Of a DNA stretch of 64,000 nucleotides, positions 54,224 through 62,189 are shown in pieces. Source of the DNA: Solihabitans fulvus. Its GTDB lineage: Bacteria > Actinomycetota > Actinomycetes > Mycobacteriales > Pseudonocardiaceae. Within the stretch, counting starts at the first letter, position 1. Every line of letters starts with the position of its first letter. The stretch spans positions 31,888 through 95,887 of the forward strand of contig NZ_VUOB01000076.1 in NCBI RefSeq assembly GCF_008386585.1, in the 5' to 3' direction. Made by a program: the position numbers and the translations under genes. The notes beneath the pieces are model-generated. The model had not been told where the DNA came from and did not search any database. It was given only the letters and a program-made list of their open reading frames with translations.

Positions 54224-56191
54224 ATGGATTCGTCCTCGTTCGAGCTGTCGAGGCGCAAACTGATCGCGGTGGCCGGCGTCGCCGCGGCAGCCAGCGTCCT
54301 CCGGGTCCGCACCGGGTGGGCGACGGTAGGCCCTAGCAGCTACACCCCGAGCTGGTCGTCGGTCGACCAGCACCCGCCGGCGCCCGAATGGTTCCAGGAC
54401 GCCAAGTTCGGCATCTACTACCACTGGGGCGTCTTCAGCGTTCCGGCGTTCGGCAACGAGTGGTACCCGCGCAACATGTACATCGACGGTTCGGCCGAGA
54501 ACAACCACCACAAGTCGGTGTACGGCGACCCCTCGTCCTGGCCGTACGAGAACTTCATGCTCGGCGCGCGAGACAGGGCCGGCAACCAGGTGCAGTTCGC
54601 GCCGAAACTGAAGTCGGCAGGCGGCAACTGGGACCCGAACGAGTGGGCACAGCTGTTCGCCGACGCCGGCGCGAAGTTCGCCGGGCCGGTGGCCGAACAC
54701 CACGACGGCTACTCGATGTGGAACAGCACCGTCAACGAGTGGAACTCGGTCAGGACCGGCCCCCGGCTGGACCTGCTGCGCCTGCACGCCGACGCCATCC
54801 GCGCCAAGGGCCTCAAGCTGGTGACAGCCCTACACCACGCGTACCACTTCAACGGCTACTACGACCACGTCCCGAACCAGCCGACCGAGTCGCTGCGGCG
54901 GCTGTTCGGCCAGAACGGCCGGGTCGCGGAGAACCAGCTGTGGTACGACAAGCTCAGGGAAGTCGTCGACGGCTACCAGCCCGACCTCGTCTACCAGGAC
55001 TTCGACCTCGGCCTGGTCGACGAGTCCCAGCGGCTGAACTTCCTCGCGCACTACTACAACCAGGCGGTGGCCTGGAACAAGGACGTGGCCGCCACCTACA
55101 AGGACGGCTTCAACAACCACGGTGAGGTCTACGACTTCGAACGCGGCGGCCCCACCAGCCTCCAGTACCCCTACTGGGAGACCGACGACAGCATCTCCAG
55201 CTCCAGCTGGTGCTACACGGTCGGCATCGGCTACTACACCACCAAGGCGATGCTGCACTCGCTGGTCGACCGGGTCTGCAAGAACGGCAACCTCCTGCTG
55301 AACATCGCGCCCATGGCCGACGGCACCATCCCGGACGCGCAGAAGGCGATCCTGCTGGGCATCGGCGACTACCTGAAGCGATTCGGCGAGTCCATCTACG
55401 CCACCCGAGCCTGGACCGTGTACGGCGAGGGCCCAACGCAGATGGGCGGCGGCGGGCCGAAAGAAGGCACGAGCCAGGACATCCGGTTCACCCGCAGCAA
55501 GGACAACACCGTGCTGTACGCGACCGCGATGGGCTGGCAGGGCGGCACGCTGACCATCAACACCCTGGGTTCGCAGACCGACCTCAGGACGCTGACCTCG
55601 GTGCAACTGCTCGACTCCACTCCGGGCTCGTACGTCAACCTGCCCAACCACACCCAGGACGGCTCCGGCCTGCACATCACGATGCCCTCGGCCAACCCTC
55701 CCTTCGCCGCGCTGGCGTACGTGGTCAAGCTGACCTTCTCCGGCCAGATCCCCACACCGGGCGCGGGCTCGCTGCCCACCAGCTGGGCGAAGATCGCCAA
55801 TGCCGCCACCGGCCTGGCGCTGGACAGTGGCGGCAACGTCGCCTCCGGCTCGGTGCTCAAGCAGTGGAGCTACGACGGCAGCACCAACCTCCAGTGGCAG
55901 TTGGTGGACGCCGGCGGCGGCTACTACCGGATCGTCAATCGCACCAACGGAATGGTCGCCGACAGCTGGGGCAACAGCGCCAACGGCGCGAACTGCATGC
56001 AGGCGTCGTGGAACGGCGGCAACAACCAGCAATGGCGGTTGAACAGCCTCGGCAACGGCCGCTACCAGATCATCAACCGCGGCACCGGCACGGCCCTTGA
56101 CGGCATGGGCAACAGCACTGTCGGCTCGACCGTGGGCATGTGGGCACCCAACAACAGTCCCAACAACCAGTGGACCATCACCGGAGCCTGA
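54224..56191 (+). CDS. Secreted GH29 alpha-L-fucosidase with ricin-type domain, Tat signal
   Basis: 655 residues. A twin-arginine signal (SRRKLIAVAG, residues 9-18) directs export of the folded protein; the other secreted enzymes here have Sec-type signals. The GH29 barrel has FGIYYHWGVFSVPAFGNEWY (62-81), VAEHHDGYSMWNST and the likely nucleophile Asp259 in LVYQDFDLG; a ricin-like domain (about 525-655) ends the protein but is of a different subtype from the CBM13 modules next door (WNGGNNQQW repeats). It removes alpha-L-fucose, probably from xyloglucan or arabinogalactan protein. It is 42 bases after GH54 and ends the + group. Confidence 0.93.
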   Translation: MDSSSFELSRRKLIAVAGVAAAASVLRVRTGWATVGPSSYTPSWSSVDQHPPAPEWFQDAKFGIYYHWGVFSVPAFGNEWYPRNMYIDGSAENNHHKSVYGDPSSWPYENFMLGARDRAGNQVQFAPKLKSAGGNWDPNEWAQLFADAGAKFAGPVAEHHDGYSMWNSTVNEWNSVRTGPRLDLLRLHADAIRAKGLKLVTALHHAYHFNGYYDHVPNQPTESLRRLFGQNGRVAENQLWYDKLREVVDGYQPDLVYQDFDLGLVDESQRLNFLAHYYNQAVAWNKDVAATYKDGFNNHGEVYDFERGGPTSLQYPYWETDDSISSSSWCYTVGIGYYTTKAMLHSLVDRVCKNGNLLLNIAPMADGTIPDAQKAILLGIGDYLKRFGESIYATRAWTVYGEGPTQMGGGGPKEGTSQDIRFTRSKDNTVLYATAMGWQGGTLTINTLGSQTDLRTLTSVQLLDSTPGSYVNLPNHTQDGSGLHITMPSANPPFAALAYVVKLTFSGQIPTPGAGSLPTSWAKIANAATGLALDSGGNVASGSVLKQWSYDGSTNLQWQLVDAGGGYYRIVNRTNGMVADSWGNSANGANCMQASWNGGNNQQWRLNSLGNGRYQIINRGTGTALDGMGNSTVGSTVGMWAPNNSPNNQWTITGA

Positions 56192-56215
56192 CCGCCTTGC
56201 GGTTCGGCAACCCTG

Positions 56216-56305
56216 TGGATGCCCGGCGGCCGCGCATCGGCCGCCGGCCATCCATGCGGGACGGAAGGCCGTCACGGGCCTGTGGCACCCGTGACGGCCT
56301 TTCGT
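56216..56305. terminator. Two tandem hairpins between convergent genes
   Basis: First hairpin: 56216-56231 with 56239-56254 (one internal mismatch). Second: 56261-56278 with 56288-56305, 18 pairs with one wobble. They fill the 144-base gap between the GH29 and fucU stops and can terminate in both directions. Confidence 0.85.
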
Positions 56306-56335
56306 CCAGTTAGGACAGTCGTCCGAATCGGACGT

Positions 56336-56767
56336 TCACGCACCCGTCGACGGGGCGACCGCGCCAATCGTCAGCAGCAGGTTGGCGTAGTGACGGTCGT
56401 CTCCCGAGGCGACGCAGATCGCGACGTCCGGCTCGCGACACACCTGGTAGAACGTCGACCGGTCGACGGTGGCGAGCGGGACACCGGGGCCGAGAATGTC
56501 CTGGTACCGCGTCCAGAACCCCGGTGTCGACCCGTCATCGGGGCGCATCGCCGTCGCCGACTCGACCGGCACCGCGGTGAGCAGCGTTGTCAGGATCTCG
56601 TCGACCGCGATCAGGCCGGGGCGGAGGTTCAGATAGATCCGCTCAGCCCCGGGATACACGTTGGTCGCGTGCGCGTAGTTGGCGTCGGCGATCACAACGC
56701 GTGAGCCGTGGCCGGCACTCGCCAAGGCGCCGATCAGTGGCGGATGCAGCAGTGGATAGCGCAGCAC
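56336..56767 (-). CDS. fucU: L-fucose mutarotase (FucU, RbsD/FucU family)
   Basis: 143 residues. It interconverts the alpha and beta anomers of L-fucose. The LHPPLIGALASAGHGSRVVIADANY opening (His and Asp of the active site) and the C-terminal STFYQVCREPDVAICVASGDDRHYANLLL match FucU rather than RbsD. The GTG start at 56767 has GGAAGGA nine bases upstream. Together with the fucosidase next door it indicates use of fucose, although no fucose dehydrogenase, isomerase or transporter is in the window. Confidence 0.88.
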   Translation of the reverse strand: MLRYPLLHPPLIGALASAGHGSRVVIADANYAHATNVYPGAERIYLNLRPGLIAVDEILTTLLTAVPVESATAMRPDDGSTPGFWTRYQDILGPGVPLATVDRSTFYQVCREPDVAICVASGDDRHYANLLLTIGAVAPSTGA

Positions 56768-56799
56768 TACTCGATGTCCTTCCAGTTGTGGATCTGGAG

Positions 56800-56861
56800 C
56801 TTAGAGCTCCTAACACGATGGCGTCACTCCGTCGGACAGTCATTGTGTTCGGAGCTCTAAG
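56800..56861. mobile_element. 62-bp MITE-like inverted repeat (IS remnant)
   Basis: The 21-base arms 56800-56820 and 56841-56861 are inverted repeats matching at 19 positions, around a 20-bp core. The outer ends GAGCTCC are flanked by TA on both sides, compatible with a TA target duplication. The left arm (AGAGCTCCTAACACGATGGC, 56803-56822) recurs exactly at 63981-64000. No transposase is present here, so it is a non-autonomous or deleted element; a large operator is a less likely alternative. Confidence 0.6.
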
Positions 56862-56901
56862 TCGGCGCCTTTGACGCGAGCCCGTCCGGCCGGGATGGCT
56901 G

Positions 56902-57930
56902 CTATGTCGACTCACGCACCACCAGCTCGGTGTCCAGCACCACGCGGCGCGGGGTGGCCGGCCCGCCGATCATAGACACCAGCTCGCGGGTCATCCGCGC
57001 GCCCATCTCCTCGATCGGTTGGCGCACAGTGGTCAGCGGCGGCGCGGTTCGCTGGCCGAGGGGCAGGCCGTCGAACCCGATGACAGCCACGTCGTCGGGC
57101 ACCCGCCGGCCCGCCCGGCGCAACGCGCGCAGCACGCCGACCGCCATCAGGTCCGATGCGGTGAAGATGGCGTCCACGTCCGGCCTGCGATCCAGCAACC
57201 TGGCCGTGGCGTGCTCGCCGGAACCCTGGCCGAAGTCACCGAACACGACCATGCCTCGATCCGGGCGACCGGCCTCGACCACCGCCTGCCAGTAGCCGCG
57301 CAACCGGTCCGCGCCAACGGTCATGTCCTGCGGCCCGGCCACCGTGGCGACCTTGGTCCGCCCCGCCCCGATGAGGTATCGGGTCGCTCCCTCCGCGCCG
57401 CCGCGATTGTCGACGTCCACATAGGAGTGCCGATCGGGCACCTCGCCGTTGTCCGGCCGTCCGCCGAACACCAGGGGAATGTCGAGCCAGTCCAGGTCGA
57501 GTGGGCGGCGGCCGTGCATGCTGACCACGAGCGCGCCGTCCACGTGCCGGCCCTTGAGGTACCGCGCCACCCACGTCCGGTGGTCCTCAGTGGAAGGAAC
57601 GGCCAGCAGCACGAGTTGCATGCCCGCGTTGGGCAGCTCCTTGCTCACGCCGGACACCACCCGCGCGAAGTACGGGTCGGCGAACAACCGCAGCACGTCC
57701 TCGCACACGATCAGAGCGATGGATCCGGTGCACGGTGGGGTCGCCGATCTCGCCGCCCGCTGGCGGGCGTAGCCGAGTGTCGTCATGGCGGATTCGACCT
57801 GCGTCCTGGTTTCCGGGCGGACTCCCGGGAAACCGTTGAGAACCCTGGATGCTGTCGCGACCGACACTCCTGCGGCACACGCGACATCGGCCAGGGTCGG
57901 CCGGACGGCGGGCAACTCGACCACGGACAC
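56902..57930 (-). CDS. LacI-family regulator, possibly of fucose/side-chain genes
   Basis: 342 residues. HTH PTLADVACAAGVSVATASRVLNG begins near residue 11; the sensor domain ends GFDGLPLGQRTAPPLTTVRQP. The GTG at 57930 is chosen because GGGAGGTGG precedes it; frames open further upstream lack such a site. It lies beside fucU and GH29 and is separated from the upstream enzyme gene by a terminator. Its HTH recognition segment (VATASRVLNG) differs from the other four LacI proteins of the window, so it should read a different operator, which I could not identify. Confidence 0.92.
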   Translation of the reverse strand: MSVVELPAVRPTLADVACAAGVSVATASRVLNGFPGVRPETRTQVESAMTTLGYARQRAARSATPPCTGSIALIVCEDVLRLFADPYFARVVSGVSKELPNAGMQLVLLAVPSTEDHRTWVARYLKGRHVDGALVVSMHGRRPLDLDWLDIPLVFGGRPDNGEVPDRHSYVDVDNRGGAEGATRYLIGAGRTKVATVAGPQDMTVGADRLRGYWQAVVEAGRPDRGMVVFGDFGQGSGEHATARLLDRRPDVDAIFTASDLMAVGVLRALRRAGRRVPDDVAVIGFDGLPLGQRTAPPLTTVRQPIEEMGARMTRELVSMIGGPATPRRVVLDTELVVREST

Positions 57931-58005
57931 GTTCCACCTCCCAAGACATCTTCGTCCAGTGGCAGCCACGGTCCAAGACCACGTCTCGTCAAGCATAACC
58001 TGTTG

Positions 58006-58052
58006 TCGGGTAAAAGAAAGGGTGCCGCCGGAGCGATCTCAACGGCGGCACC
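58006..58052 (-). terminator. Intrinsic terminator with U-rich tail
   Basis: On the - strand, GGTGCCGCCG and its complement (58021-58030 and 58043-58052) form a 10-bp stem followed by CTTTCTTTTA (58020-58011), the clearest U-tract in the window. It ends the transcript of the enzyme at 58120. Confidence 0.85.
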
Positions 58053-58119
58053 TCGGCCGGGCGGAACACCGCGGCGCGACCATCACGAGATCGCGACCAG
58101 GTCAGGACGAACGAGACAT

Positions 58120-60276
58120 TCACCCTGCCGCGCACACGGCACCATTGAGGTAGAAGACGGTCGGTGCCGGCGCCTGCCCAGCGCTGGTTCCGTTGAACCC
58201 CAACGACACCGAGCCGCCGTTGGCCGCAATGACGCCGTTCCAGGCCGCGTTGGTCACGGTCACGTTCGACCCGTTCTGGCTCCAGGTACCGTTCCAGCCG
58301 CTCTGAACCGCCTCACCCGGGTCCGGCCAGGCAAAGGCGAGCTGCCAGCCGTTGACCGCGGCCGCCGCCCGGTTGGTGACAGTGACGTTCGCGCCGAACC
58401 CGCCGGGCCAGCTGTTGGTGACCTCGTAGTGCACGGCGCAGTTCGCGTCCGACGGCGGTGGCACGGTGAACGTCACCGGCGGCGAGGGCAGCGACGGACT
58501 GCCCTGGGTATCCTCGGTCACCACGTTGTAGCTGTAGGTCGCGCCGATGGTGAGTCCCGCCAGGTTCACTGTGGTGCTTGTGGTGGTCGCGGCGACCGTG
58601 TTTCCGTTGCTGGTCAGTTGGTAGACCTGGTACTTGCCAACCGGATAGCTGCCCGCGGTTCCCGCCGGCCAGGTCAACGTGGCCGTTCCCGAGGTGTTCG
58701 AGGACGTGTCGGACTTGAGGTTCGACACGGTCGGCTGGCCGGGCGCTCCCGGCGCGGTCCCGCCCGAACCGCCACCACCAGGAACCTGGACCACGGTCAG
58801 CGAGTACGGCGACACCGTCACCGAACTCGCCGACGACTGTGTGCCGCTGGTGATCGAGGTCGCGTTGTTGGCGAGCGTGAACACCGTCGGCGCGCCGGAC
58901 GGCGTGAAGTTGTTGTACGTCAGGTTGACCGTGTATGCAGTTCCAGGGTCTTCGTTGTCGATCAGGACGTTGACCCCGCCGTTCGCGCGGCGGACGGCGT
59001 GCACGCGAAGCAGCGGGTTGGACGACGACGAGGTGACCAGCTGGTCGCCGGGCGAGGTGAGCTTGGACAGCATCTGGACGCCGTAGTACGGCGAGAACGC
59101 GGTGTTCACCGGAGGTTCGGTGACCCCGCTCGAACTGCCGCCACTGGACAGGAGACCCTGGTCGCCGTAGTCCTGCGCGCCGTTCACGACGCTGGGCGTG
59201 CCGGGACCGTTGTGCTCGTTCCACCAGTCGACGTTGGTGGTCCCGTTTTCCAGCCACGTCAGGTACATGTCGGCGGCGAACAGGGCGGCCGGCTGGGTGT
59301 TCATGTCGACCGTCGAGTTCGTCTCGGTGACGACGATCTTCACCTTCGCGGGGTCGACGTGGGCGTACTGGTTGATCTGCGAGCGCAGCGTGGACACGAT
59401 GCCGGGGATGCTCGCCGGCGTGGTGAGCATCTGTGCCGCGTTGGCGCCGCCAGGGTAGTAGTGCACGATGACGCAGTCGGTCTTCGCGCCGAGGATCGAC
59501 AACACGGTCTGGTTCCACGGCTGCGGGCTGGTGGACGCGTTGGTCACGCCGTCCGGCCAGTAGCCCGGCGTGGTGAGCACGGCGCACGCGTGGATGTCCT
59601 GGCTGGCCGACCTCATCGCCGAGAGGTAGGACAGGACGTTGTTGGCGTACGTGGTCGGACCACAGTTGTAGGTCTGCGAGGGTGCGCTGCCCACGGTGAC
59701 CGGCCGGCCGGAGGCGTCGGTGCAGTGTGCGTCCGCTTCCCAGTTGGCGCCATAGGTTCCGTTGCCGTAGACCTCGTTGCCGACCTCCCAGTAGTTGATC
59801 CCGTCGTTGTTGGTGACCGCGTTCTGCACCCACGACTGGGCCAGCGCGGGCGTTCCCGTCCCGTAGTTGACCGTGATGATCGGGTTGGCCCCGGCGGACC
59901 GCGCCGTCCGCATGAAGTCGGCGAAGCTGGTGTTGGGCGCGACGAATCCACCCTGCGCGGTGTTGGTCTGCCAGTTGAAGATGTCGGCGTAGGAACCGCC
60001 CGGGTAGCGCAGCGCGGTGATGCCGGCGGCCTTGACCAGGCCCGGGATCACCGAGTCGTTCATGTGTCCGTCGTAGACGGCGGTGTTCAGGCCTATCCCG
60101 TTCGACGGAACGGCTCCCACTCCCGCATCGGCGTTGACCGTGACGGCAGCGGCCGCCGCTGCGGCGGGGGTGGGGGCTGCGGACGCAGGGTACGCCGCCA
60201 TCCCCGTCGCGGCTGTCAGCACCGCGACGAGCAGGTGCCGGCGCATTCCGCGTGATCTTGACGTGATCGTCGACAT
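58120..60276 (-). CDS. Secreted clan GH-A-like glycoside hydrolase with Fn3 and CBM2
   Basis: 718 residues: signal peptide (1 to about 34), a barrel-type catalytic region (about 46-390), a beta domain, Fn3 (about 505-600) and CBM2 (about 612-718). LRYPGGSYADIFNW, YWEVGNEVYGNG (probable acid/base Glu168) and IVVTETNSTVD (probable nucleophile Glu318) resemble arabinofuranosidase and GH39/GH79-type enzymes, but I cannot assign a family with certainty. The ATG at 60276 has GGGAG eight bases upstream. The perfect GTCGAAGCGCTTCGAC operator lies at 60371-60386. It is likely a hemicellulase bound to cellulose. Confidence 0.8.
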   Translation of the reverse strand: MSTITSRSRGMRRHLLVAVLTAATGMAAYPASAAPTPAAAAAAAVTVNADAGVGAVPSNGIGLNTAVYDGHMNDSVIPGLVKAAGITALRYPGGSYADIFNWQTNTAQGGFVAPNTSFADFMRTARSAGANPIITVNYGTGTPALAQSWVQNAVTNNDGINYWEVGNEVYGNGTYGANWEADAHCTDASGRPVTVGSAPSQTYNCGPTTYANNVLSYLSAMRSASQDIHACAVLTTPGYWPDGVTNASTSPQPWNQTVLSILGAKTDCVIVHYYPGGANAAQMLTTPASIPGIVSTLRSQINQYAHVDPAKVKIVVTETNSTVDMNTQPAALFAADMYLTWLENGTTNVDWWNEHNGPGTPSVVNGAQDYGDQGLLSSGGSSSGVTEPPVNTAFSPYYGVQMLSKLTSPGDQLVTSSSSNPLLRVHAVRRANGGVNVLIDNEDPGTAYTVNLTYNNFTPSGAPTVFTLANNATSITSGTQSSASSVTVSPYSLTVVQVPGGGGSGGTAPGAPGQPTVSNLKSDTSSNTSGTATLTWPAGTAGSYPVGKYQVYQLTSNGNTVAATTTSTTVNLAGLTIGATYSYNVVTEDTQGSPSLPSPPVTFTVPPPSDANCAVHYEVTNSWPGGFGANVTVTNRAAAAVNGWQLAFAWPDPGEAVQSGWNGTWSQNGSNVTVTNAAWNGVIAANGGSVSLGFNGTSAGQAPAPTVFYLNGAVCAAG

Positions 60277-60370
60277 TGACACCACTCCCGCTGTCGCACA
60301 CAGACACAGTCGCTCTGCTGTCGTACCGCCACCGGCCTCCGGGCGTCCAGCCCGGCGGCGACGAAGGATC

Positions 60371-60386
60371 GTCGAAGCGCTTCGAC
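60371..60386. promoter_or_regulatory. Operator GTCGAAGCGCTTCGAC
   Basis: A perfect 16-bp palindrome 94 bases before the start at 60276; the core is identical to the boxes at 19224 and 39000. Confidence 0.85.
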
Positions 60387-60465
60387 ACGCATGTCAACAC
60401 GGCAGTCCCGCCGCCGTCGAACCATGAAAGTTACATCGCCCGACCACGCCGCCTCGAACAGGCAA

Positions 60466-60494
60466 GGGGACGCCCCGACGGTCGGAACGTCCCC
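60466..60494 (-). terminator. Hairpin after the GH5 gene
   Basis: GGGGACG/CGTCCCC (60466-60472, 60488-60494) with an inner CCGAC/GTCGG stem, 26 bases past the GH5 stop on the - strand. Confidence 0.7.
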
Positions 60495-60519
60495 GTAGCC
60501 ACCTGACCTACCCCGCGAC

Positions 60520-62055
60520 TCAGCTGCTTGCGACGACCGTGCAGTCAGTGCCGCCGAGCCGGAATCCCGAGGCGCCGGGCGACGCGGGGCCGTTGGCCGT
60601 GAAGCTGACGGTCGCGCTGGCGCCCGACGGCAGGCCGGGAGCCCACGACGGGGCCTTGGCGGTGATGGTCTGCGCCTGCTGGGACACGGTCGCGTTCCAT
60701 CCGTTGACCAGTTGCACGCCGGCGGGAACGGTCCAGGTGGCGATCCAGTTCGATACCGACTGACCGCCGGTGTTGGTGAACTTCACCGACGCCTGGAAGC
60801 CGCCGTTCCACGAGTTGTCCAGGTGATAGCCCGCCGTGCAGGCACCAGGCGGGGGCGGCGGACCGCCGGAACCGCCGTCGACGGGCGGGATCAGGTACGG
60901 CGTGAGGTAGGCCTGCTTGGCGGTGTTCACCGTGGTCCAGTCGTCGTTGAGAATCCCTCCCGTGTCACCGGAGTTCGGGTTCCACGACCAGTAGGTGAAG
61001 TCCATTCCGGACGGTCCGGCGCCCGCGTAGCGCAACAGCTCGCGCAGCCACACACCGTCCCGGCTGTCCTGGAGGGTGGTGCCGAACTCGCCGAGCAGGA
61101 CCGGTGCGGTGCCCTGCTTCTTCAGGTAGCCGAAGAAGTGGTCCCACAGGCCGGGCATGTTCGCGGGGAAGGACGGGTCGCTGAACCACGGCTGAGCGAA
61201 CACGGACGTGGCGTATTCGTGTGCCGAGTAGACAAGCTTGTCCGGCTTGCTCAACCGGACGGGGAACTGTCCGGCACCCGACAGGTTCCCGCCCCACCAG
61301 CCGCACTCCGGCGCACCCGTGCCGGCGACGCAGTCGACCCCTTCGACGATGATCAGCCAGTCCGGGTTGACGCCGAGGATCGCGTTGCCGGCGCGTTCCG
61401 CCGCCAGCCGCCAGTCCCGAGCACTGTCACCGCAGCCCCAACAGGAACCGCCGCCGCCCTGGATGGAGTGCGGCTCGTTGTGCAGGTCCGCGCCGACCAC
61501 GGTCGGATTTCCCTTGTACCGTGCGGCGAGCGCCTTCCAGTCGTCGATCCATCGGCTCTCCGGGTACGCGCTGGTGTACCACAGCGCCGACTGCGCGCCG
61601 GCGTCCGGACGGTGCCGGTCGAGGATCACCCGCATGCCGCGCCTGCCGGCCTCCGCGATCACCTTGTCGATGATCTGGATCCCGGACAGGCCGGCCAGGT
61701 CAGGGTTCTTGGCCAGGTCGATGCTGTTCGGCGTAGACCCCGAGTCCAGCATCTGGTTCGAGTACGGAACGCGGATCGTGTTGTAGCCCAACTGGGCCAT
61801 CTGCCCGATCATGTCCTGGTAGTTCCTGGTCCACAGGCCATGGAAGGTGAAGTTGGCCGTCTCCGGACCGAACCAGTTGATCCCGGTCATCCGCACCGGG
61901 CTGCCGGTGGCGTCGACCAACTGGGAGCCACGCGCGGACCAGTAACCGGTACCGGTACCCGTACCGGCCGCCGATGCGGACGGGCTCGCCACCACGAGGG
62001 CTGCGAGCGCGACCGCTCCGGCGATCAGGCACGTCATTGTGCGTGAACGCTTCAT
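60520..62055 (-). CDS. Secreted GH5 cellulase with C-terminal CBM2
   Basis: 511 residues: signal peptide (1 to about 29), GH5 domain (about 35-390), a Gly/Pro linker and CBM2 (about 408-511). Acid/base Glu194 is in GADLHNEPHS and nucleophile Glu323 in LLGEFGTT; ILDRHRPDAG is a subgroup feature. Extracellular endoglucanase by family. The ATG at 62055 has GAGG seven bases upstream. It is divergent from the GH6 gene, and two CebR/CelR-type boxes lie in the 134-base shared promoter region, so the two cellulases are co-regulated. Confidence 0.94.
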   Translation of the reverse strand: MKRSRTMTCLIAGAVALAALVVASPSASAAGTGTGTGYWSARGSQLVDATGSPVRMTGINWFGPETANFTFHGLWTRNYQDMIGQMAQLGYNTIRVPYSNQMLDSGSTPNSIDLAKNPDLAGLSGIQIIDKVIAEAGRRGMRVILDRHRPDAGAQSALWYTSAYPESRWIDDWKALAARYKGNPTVVGADLHNEPHSIQGGGGSCWGCGDSARDWRLAAERAGNAILGVNPDWLIIVEGVDCVAGTGAPECGWWGGNLSGAGQFPVRLSKPDKLVYSAHEYATSVFAQPWFSDPSFPANMPGLWDHFFGYLKKQGTAPVLLGEFGTTLQDSRDGVWLRELLRYAGAGPSGMDFTYWSWNPNSGDTGGILNDDWTTVNTAKQAYLTPYLIPPVDGGSGGPPPPPGACTAGYHLDNSWNGGFQASVKFTNTGGQSVSNWIATWTVPAGVQLVNGWNATVSQQAQTITAKAPSWAPGLPSGASATVSFTANGPASPGASGFRLGGTDCTVVASS

Positions 62056-62079
62056 CAGAACGCCTCTATCGTCGGAGTC

Positions 62080-62093
62080 TGGGAGCGCTTCCA
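62080..62093. promoter_or_regulatory. CebR/CelR-type operator TGGGAGCGCTTCCA
   Basis: One base off the perfect palindrome; 24 bases upstream of the GH5 start on the - strand. Confidence 0.85.
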
Positions 62094-62147
62094 GACTCCA
62101 GGTCAGGTAAATGCTTGTCAAGCTCTCCGTCTGTCGTTAGCGTCTCT

Positions 62148-62161
62148 TGGGAGCGCTCCCA
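62148..62161. promoter_or_regulatory. CebR/CelR-type operator TGGGAGCGCTCCCA
   Basis: A perfect palindrome 28 bases upstream of the GH6 start. Centre-to-centre distance from the box at 62080 is 68 bases. Confidence 0.92.
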
Positions 62162-62189
62162 GACCACCCTGCTCGCAAGGAGGCGACGG

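Noticed and set aside
52427..54787. A 786-codon open frame on the - strand
   Set aside because: Antisense of GH54 and GH29; Val/Gly/Arg-rich without recognisable domain.
57019..60255. A 1,078-codon open frame on the + strand
   Set aside because: Antisense to the LacI and clan GH-A genes; arginine/alanine/histidine-rich, no domain, no ribosome site. High GC keeps opposite frames open.
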